Below are positions 14,389 through 18,361 of a stretch of 18,361 nt of DNA, piece after piece. Within the stretch, counting starts at the first letter, position 1, and every line of letters begins with the position of its first letter. Source of the stretch: Thermoplasmata archaeon (lineage in GTDB: Archaea; Thermoplasmatota; Thermoplasmata; Thermoplasmatales; Thermoplasmataceae); the NCBI GenBank assembly GCA_021797025.1, contig JAKAAK010000029.1:1-18361 (forward strand). The letters are read 5' to 3'. The notes under the pieces are model-generated. The model made no database searches. It was given only the letters and a program-made list of their open reading frames with translations, and was not told the DNA's origin. The position numbers and the translations under genes are program-made.

Positions 14389-15948
14389 ATAGGGTTTATC
14401 CACTCTTATTATGAGTGCAGCAGGACCATCATGTGACCTGAGCCATTCGATATCATTCATGGACTCATCATTTTCCTTTACATCTATTCCGTATGATTCA
14501 ACGACGGTTTTCAGGTCAATTTTAAATGAAAGGTATTTGCTGGTATTATTGTAGTTAACCTCCTGGAATTTTTTCAGTATGCCATAACCGTGGTTATCCA
14601 GTATTATCAGCTTAACCGGCAAATTATAGTTTTTTATGGTCCACAGCGTCTGTGATGTGTACATAAAAGCACCATCGCCTATTACGCACAGTACCTTGGC
14701 ATTTACAGTTGCCATCCCTGCTGCAGCAGGTAATGCCCATCCAATCTGCCCGGATTTACCAAGAAAGTAGGAATCCTGTTTGTATCCGATAATATTCCTC
14801 AGAAAAGGTGATGCAGAAATCTACTCATCTGATATAATGTATCCTGCAAAGGTTTTACTTATTTTCAACATTACTCTCTGAATCTGGGAATTCTTGTCTA
14901 TGCCGGGTTTTTCCGGAATATGTTCTCCATCTCTGGAATTTATATACTTCAGGGATTCCTTGAGAAATATAGCAGGATTCATGAAATATGCATCACCTAT
15001 TTTGCCAGAAATATCGAAGCCTATTTTGATGACGTGCGTTTCTGGAAGAAGGCCAGCATCCGAATAAGGGTATAAATTGATGTCCCCACCTACTAATAGT
15101 ATAAGGTCATAATCAGAAAGTTTTTCATTTATTAATTCTGCTACAGGTGGCAAATCCCCTGCGTAATAAGGATCATCTGAATCATAGAAAGCACGGCTTG
15201 CAAATGGCTCTGCAAAAACAGGAATGTGCAATTTACTGGCAAATTTCTTTGCGTATTCTATTCCACCGTACAGGTCTGTTTCGTATCCGGATACCATTAC
15301 CGGATTCCTGGAATTATTAATTTCATTAGCGATCTCTTTTACAGCACCTTCATCGAAAACTTCATTATTTACGTAAGGTCTATCTGAGTTTTTGAACGAG
15401 GAATCCTGTCCAAGCGTATCCATCGGGAATCCCAGGAAAGATAAGGAATATGGCGGTGTCATAGAACTTATATAGGCTCTTCTAAGTGACCTTTCGATGT
15501 CATCTGCTGATCTTATTTCAAAGTTGTACTTTGTATATTTTGAGACCATATCATTTATGTTTCCGGAAAGCAGCGGATCATAAAAAATGTGCCTGTTATC
15601 CTGTTCCCCTGCGGTAATGATTACAGGTATTTTATGTACGTATGCTGAATAAATAAATGCCATTGAATTGCCTATGCCCAGGATGCTATGCAGATTTGCA
15701 ATAGATGGCTTTCTGGTTAGTTGTGCCCTTCCATCGGCCATGCCCATGGATATAGAATCGTGCAGTGTCAGCACATAATTATCATTGTCTACGCCCTCAA
15801 GCATTGGCATTTCAGTTGTTCCAGGATTACCGAAAACAGGAAAAAGCCCGAGATTTTTTAATGTTTTATTAAATATTTCATAACCTATCATCCTAACATC
15901 ACCATAATTGAAAGATTTATTGATTATATACAGAATTGACTTTTTCAA
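14365..15948 (-). pseudogene. Benzoylformate decarboxylase-like ThDP enzyme, interrupted by an in-frame TAG
   Basis: The minus strand encodes a complete ThDP-dependent 2-oxoacid decarboxylase in a single frame, broken only by TAG at 14821-14823. The N-terminal part has FGNPGTTEMPMLEG with the cofactor-activating Glu, TLHDSISMGMADGRAQ, and NLHSILGIGNSMAFIYSAYV, the benzoylformate-decarboxylase/MdlC pattern. Beyond the stop, ISASPFLRN, KSGQIGWALPAAAGMA and the ThDP-Mg motif GDGAFMYTSQ...LILDN follow (GDG-x24-DN, where NN is usual). Total length of 528 codons equals typical family members. Met1 at 15948 has no promoter. A TATA box at 15922-15931 and a GGTGAT sequence favour Met20 at 15891, where homologues begin. 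The stop falls in DE-stop-ISAS, just before the ThDP pyrophosphate domain, so the product would be inactive. Substrate (benzoylformate or another 2-oxoacid) is unproven. Confidence 0.85.
15922..15931 (-). promoter_or_regulatory. TATA box of the ThDP-enzyme gene
   Basis: Minus-strand GTATATAATC is centred about 35 bases before the ATG at 15891. That predicts a leader of about 9 bases. It lies inside the longer ORF, which argues that codons 1-19 are not translated. Confidence 0.5.
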
Positions 15949-16088
15949 TATAATACTTGGGAGTTTAACGTTAGTACCAATATTACCAGACTCAAGAAAT
16001 TTATGATTTTTAGGATATCATGAATTTTTATTTATTTAATAGAATAATTAAATAATATTTAAATACGGTATTTTAGAACGTTATATAC

Positions 16089-16100
16089 GTTAATATTAAC
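16089..16100. repeat. Perfect 12-base palindrome GTTAATATTAAC
   Basis: GTTAATATTAAC is its own reverse complement. It lies 18 bases past the stop of the surface protein, between its T-rich terminator and the ThDP gene promoter. It could be a regulator site or part of termination; in such AT-rich DNA chance is also plausible. Confidence 0.35.
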
Positions 16101-16118
16101 AAAAATAAAAAATATAAA
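16101..16118 (-). terminator. T-rich terminator after the large repeat surface protein
   Basis: Immediately after the stop codon the minus strand reads ATATTTTTTATTTTT. Two T runs within 18 bases fit an archaeal oligo-T terminator. Confidence 0.5.
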
Positions 16119-18361
16119 TTATCTTCTCCTTCTTATAAACATAAATGCCCCACCTATTGCAGCAATAGCAACAACCGCACCTATTATGGCATAGAGTTCA
16201 AGTGGTGATAATGTGAATGGTGTTTTCTTCGATGTATTGTGTGTAAATGTTATTGATTTGGGAGTATTGGAACCATGGACAGTTATATTTCCTGATGAAG
16301 GTGATAATGTATAGCCTGAGACACTGGATACTGTGTATGAGTATGTTCCATTGGGCATAGAGAATGTTATAGTGCTAGTTGTGGATGATAGTGTTGTCCC
16401 GTACATGGTTACAGCCCATGATGTTCCTGACTTTAACCCTGTTTCCGTGAATGTTACATTATAGTACTGTGGAAGAGAGGCTGCAGGTGAATACTTCCAG
16501 TAAAGTGCAGGGTCTCCTGCAAGGTTGTATACTGTTAATATTGCTGAACCACTTGATGTTATTGTTATGGTGAAATCTGTATATGATTTCCCATCTATGT
16601 ATACCTTGCTTGACAGTATATCTGCTATTGTTGCATTCCTTATCTGGTTATATGGAAGAAGTACTGTTACTATTCCATTTACTGTGGCATTGTAATCCAT
16701 TGATATGTATCCATTGTGCGTAGTAAGGTTGGTTACAGTAACATTGTATCCGGATGATACTGTACTGTTTACTATTACTGTAGTTGTTGCAGCTGGCTCT
16801 CTTACCAATGTTATATTTATTGATTGTGATGTTGTAAGGTCTACAGTTCTTGAATAAGGATAATATCCTGATTCATATGCAGATATTACCACATTGCCTG
16901 ATGACACTGATATGGAATAATAGCCTGTGGAATTGACATACGCCGATATTCCGTTTACTGTCACTGATGCATTGATATTAGATATATATCCTGATACTGT
17001 TATGCTTTTAACTGCAGGTTTTAACTTTGATAATGTTACTGTCAATGGTGTTACACTGTTTTTCGTTATCTTCTCTACCGATATGTTTCCATTGTATCCC
17101 GGTGCTGTTACTGTAATATAGTATGTTCCAGGTGCTAGTGATACATTAAAGTATCCATTCATTACAGGTATTCCTACTCCATTGGCTGTTATGGTTGCAT
17201 TTCCTGGCAATACTGTTCCTGTAAGGTATCCATATACTGTTATGGGCGTTAATGATATGTTATAGCTGTACGTTTTGTTTAAGGATAGATATACAAGGTT
17301 TGTATAGGGTTTATAGCTGGAATTGGTTACAGTTATGTAGTAATATCCCTGCATAAGATATTCTGAGAAGTTGCCATTTGTAAGTGTAATATTACAACCA
17401 TTGATTGATATCAACGCAGATGATGGTGTAACTGATATTGAAAGATGGGCATATTTTAGGTAATTTACAGAAATATTCTGTGACACACCATTAACTATGA
17501 ATGTACCATTGACCACATAGTAGTTATTTATGTGTGAAGGAGTATATGAGTATGTTCCATTAGTTAAAGAAAATGAATATGATGAACTTGTTATAGGACC
17601 TGAACTCATGCCGTTTGTTAAATTCACATACCATGTTGTGCCTGACGATAATCCTGTTTTTCTAAAGGTAACTGTATATTTAACTTTTGTAAATGTAACT
17701 GATTTAGATATATCCTTTCCACTTACTGTAATAGAACCTGAATATAAAGAAGGTTCATAGGTTTTATTTGATGTTGATACTGTATATAAGAATGTTCCGT
17801 TGGTTATACCGGTGAATCCTATTGTTGAGGTTGTTGATGATAATGTTGTTCCGTTTAGAGTTACAGACCATGTTGTTCCTTTTGTTAGTCCTGTCTCTGT
17901 AAATGTTACATTGTATTTACTTACTGTAACCTTCACTGGTTTGAATATAATTGATTGAGTATAATTCGACCCTTTGACTGTTATGTTTCCTGATGATGAA
18001 GATAATGTATAGCCTGATACACTGGATACTGTGTAAGAGTATGTTCCGTTGGGCATTGAGAATATTATAGTGTTAGTTGTTGATGATAATGTTGTTCCGT
18101 TTAGAGTTACAGACCATGTTGTGCCCGATGATAATCCTGTTTCTGTGAATGTTACATTATATTTACTTACTACGACCTTCACTGGAGTAAATGTTATTAA
18201 CTGAGTAATATTGCTTCCTTTTACTACTACTGTACCTGATGATGAAGATAATGTATAGCCTGATACACTGGATACTGTGTAAGAGTATGTTCCGTTGGTT
18301 ATACCGGTGAATACTACTGTTGAGGTTGTTGATGATTGATTTACGCCATTGAAGGTTACTG
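16119..18361 (-). CDS. Large repeat-containing surface protein, C-terminal part, N-terminus outside window
   Basis: The minus-strand frame is open from the stop at 16119 to the window end; an internal GTG at 18182 is not the start, because about 60 further codons of the same repeat lie upstream. Visible order: tandem units of about 76-82 residues (the first partial, then from 18161, 17915 and 17678), each opening YNVTFTETGL.SGTTWSVTLNG. A middle region of beta-sandwich-like PEGA/carboxypeptidase-regulatory type follows (SISVTPSSALISINGCNI, GYLTGTVLPGNATITANG, GYISNINASVTVNG). Then comes a distinct domain (TVIVNSTVSSGYNVTVTNL ... DPALYWKYSP), one last 'ETGL' repeat, and a C-terminal membrane helix ending IRRRR. 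It is Ser/Thr/Asn/Tyr-rich with many N-x-S/T sites, as expected for a glycosylated cell-surface protein. No catalytic domain is visible, though one could lie upstream, as in the thermopsin gene. Adhesion or an envelope role is inference. Confidence 0.9.
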   Translation of the reverse strand, partial: VTFNGVNQSSTTSTVVFTGITNGTYSYTVSSVSGYTLSSSSGTVVVKGSNITQLITFTPVKVVVSKYNVTFTETGLSSGTTWSVTLNGTTLSSTTNTIIFSMPNGTYSYTVSSVSGYTLSSSSGNITVKGSNYTQSIIFKPVKVTVSKYNVTFTETGLTKGTTWSVTLNGTTLSSTTSTIGFTGITNGTFLYTVSTSNKTYEPSLYSGSITVSGKDISKSVTFTKVKYTVTFRKTGLSSGTTWYVNLTNGMSSGPITSSSYSFSLTNGTYSYTPSHINNYYVVNGTFIVNGVSQNISVNYLKYAHLSISVTPSSALISINGCNITLTNGNFSEYLMQGYYYITVTNSSYKPYTNLVYLSLNKTYSYNISLTPITVYGYLTGTVLPGNATITANGVGIPVMNGYFNVSLAPGTYYITVTAPGYNGNISVEKITKNSVTPLTVTLSKLKPAVKSITVSGYISNINASVTVNGISAYVNSTGYYSISVSSGNVVISAYESGYYPYSRTVDLTTSQSINITLVREPAATTTVIVNSTVSSGYNVTVTNLTTHNGYISMDYNATVNGIVTVLLPYNQIRNATIADILSSKVYIDGKSYTDFTITITSSGSAILTVYNLAGDPALYWKYSPAASLPQYYNVTFTETGLKSGTSWAVTMYGTTLSSTTSTITFSMPNGTYSYTVSSVSGYTLSPSSGNITVHGSNTPKSITFTHNTSKKTPFTLSPLELYAIIGAVVAIAAIGGAFMFIRRRR
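17679..18361. repeat. Tandem 246-base direct repeats in the surface-protein gene
   Basis: Stretches such as GATAATGTATAGCCTGATAC recur at 18001 and 18247. GTTGTTGATGATAATG recurs at 17830 and 18076. Both offsets are exactly 246 bases (82 codons). Units run 18361-18162 (partial), 18161-17916 and 17915-17679. The first unit is a mosaic: its FTGITNGT part matches the third unit and its GYTLSSSSG part matches the second. Confidence 0.85.

Noticed and set aside
14365..14715. Independent small ThDP-binding protein
   Set aside because: The frame is continuous upstream of Met 14715 to the TAG at 14821, with conserved residues (ISASPFLRN, KSGQIGW), so it is the C-terminal part of the interrupted enzyme.
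13735..14823. Stop-codon reassignment as the cause of both interruptions
   Set aside because: The two stops are TAA and TAG, and TAA clearly ends many other genes here. A common recoding would need two different codons. Context-specific readthrough is still possible but has no signal in the sequence.
18182..18361. GTG at 18182 as the true start of the last surface protein
   Set aside because: The same frame continues upstream with another copy of the repeat, and a surface protein starting mid-repeat would lack a signal peptide.
17679..18361. CRISPR-like or non-coding repeat array
   Set aside because: The repeats are 246 bases, in frame and encode protein domains; there are no short repeats with unique spacers.
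1..18361. tRNA, rRNA or insertion-sequence genes
   Set aside because: I saw no T-loop-like GGTTCAAATCC pattern with a matching stem, no rRNA sequence, and no transposase or terminal inverted repeats. A covariance-model scan would be needed to exclude a divergent tRNA.

Overview
The window looks like a piece of an archaeal chromosome from the Thermoplasmatales, the acidophilic wall-less lineage that includes Ferroplasma, Acidiplasma, Cuniculiplasma and Picrophilus. The order rests on four things. The DNA is AT-rich. TATA-like boxes recur about 24-26 bases upstream of start codons with almost no leader. One gene encodes a thermopsin (peptidase family A5), an archaeal acid protease. Two large surface proteins carry tandem 'YNVTF.E.GL.SGT.W' repeats. 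The genus cannot be fixed by eye. No rRNA, tRNA, CRISPR array or transposase was seen.

Layout. 1-812 (-) is the N-terminal 270 residues of an Hsp70-family ATPase cut by the window edge; it diverges from an unrecognised 421-residue protein (933-2198). A GmhB-type HAD phosphatase and a degenerate FkbM-like methyltransferase follow on the minus strand (2195-3550). Two very short ORFs diverge from one TATA element at about 3676. A membrane-anchored thermopsin occupies 4022-6586. An AT-rich, nearly gene-free stretch (6587-7342) precedes an unrecognised 119-residue protein. Next come the molybdenum-cofactor pair moaC-moaB (7802-8696), an M19 dipeptidase (8726-9619) and a convergent 3-hydroxyacyl-CoA dehydrogenase (9614-10492).

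From 10716 there is a short unknown protein, then a collapsed retropepsin-like aspartyl protease remnant, an MFS transporter (11357-12580) and a two-CBS-domain protein (12586-13008). Two convergent catabolic genes follow, an N-carbamoyl-L-amino-acid hydrolase-like M20 amidohydrolase (13159-14352) and a benzoylformate-decarboxylase-like ThDP enzyme (14365-15948). Each is cut by one in-frame stop codon. The window ends inside a second large repeat surface protein (16119-18361, N-terminus outside).

Together the intact enzymes fit a peptide- and amino-acid-scavenging acidophile: secreted thermopsin, dipeptidase, transporter and acyl-CoA oxidation. The two broken enzymes suggest recent loss of a side branch. 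The two surface proteins share repeat type and C-terminal anchor and show near-identical internal DNA repeats, so they are probably evolving by recombination. The most unusual items are the paired nonsense-interrupted genes, the retropepsin remnant, the Hsp70/unknown divergent pair, and the short minus-strand peptide with a KWEQPRLVV stretch next to a degenerate FkbM gene.
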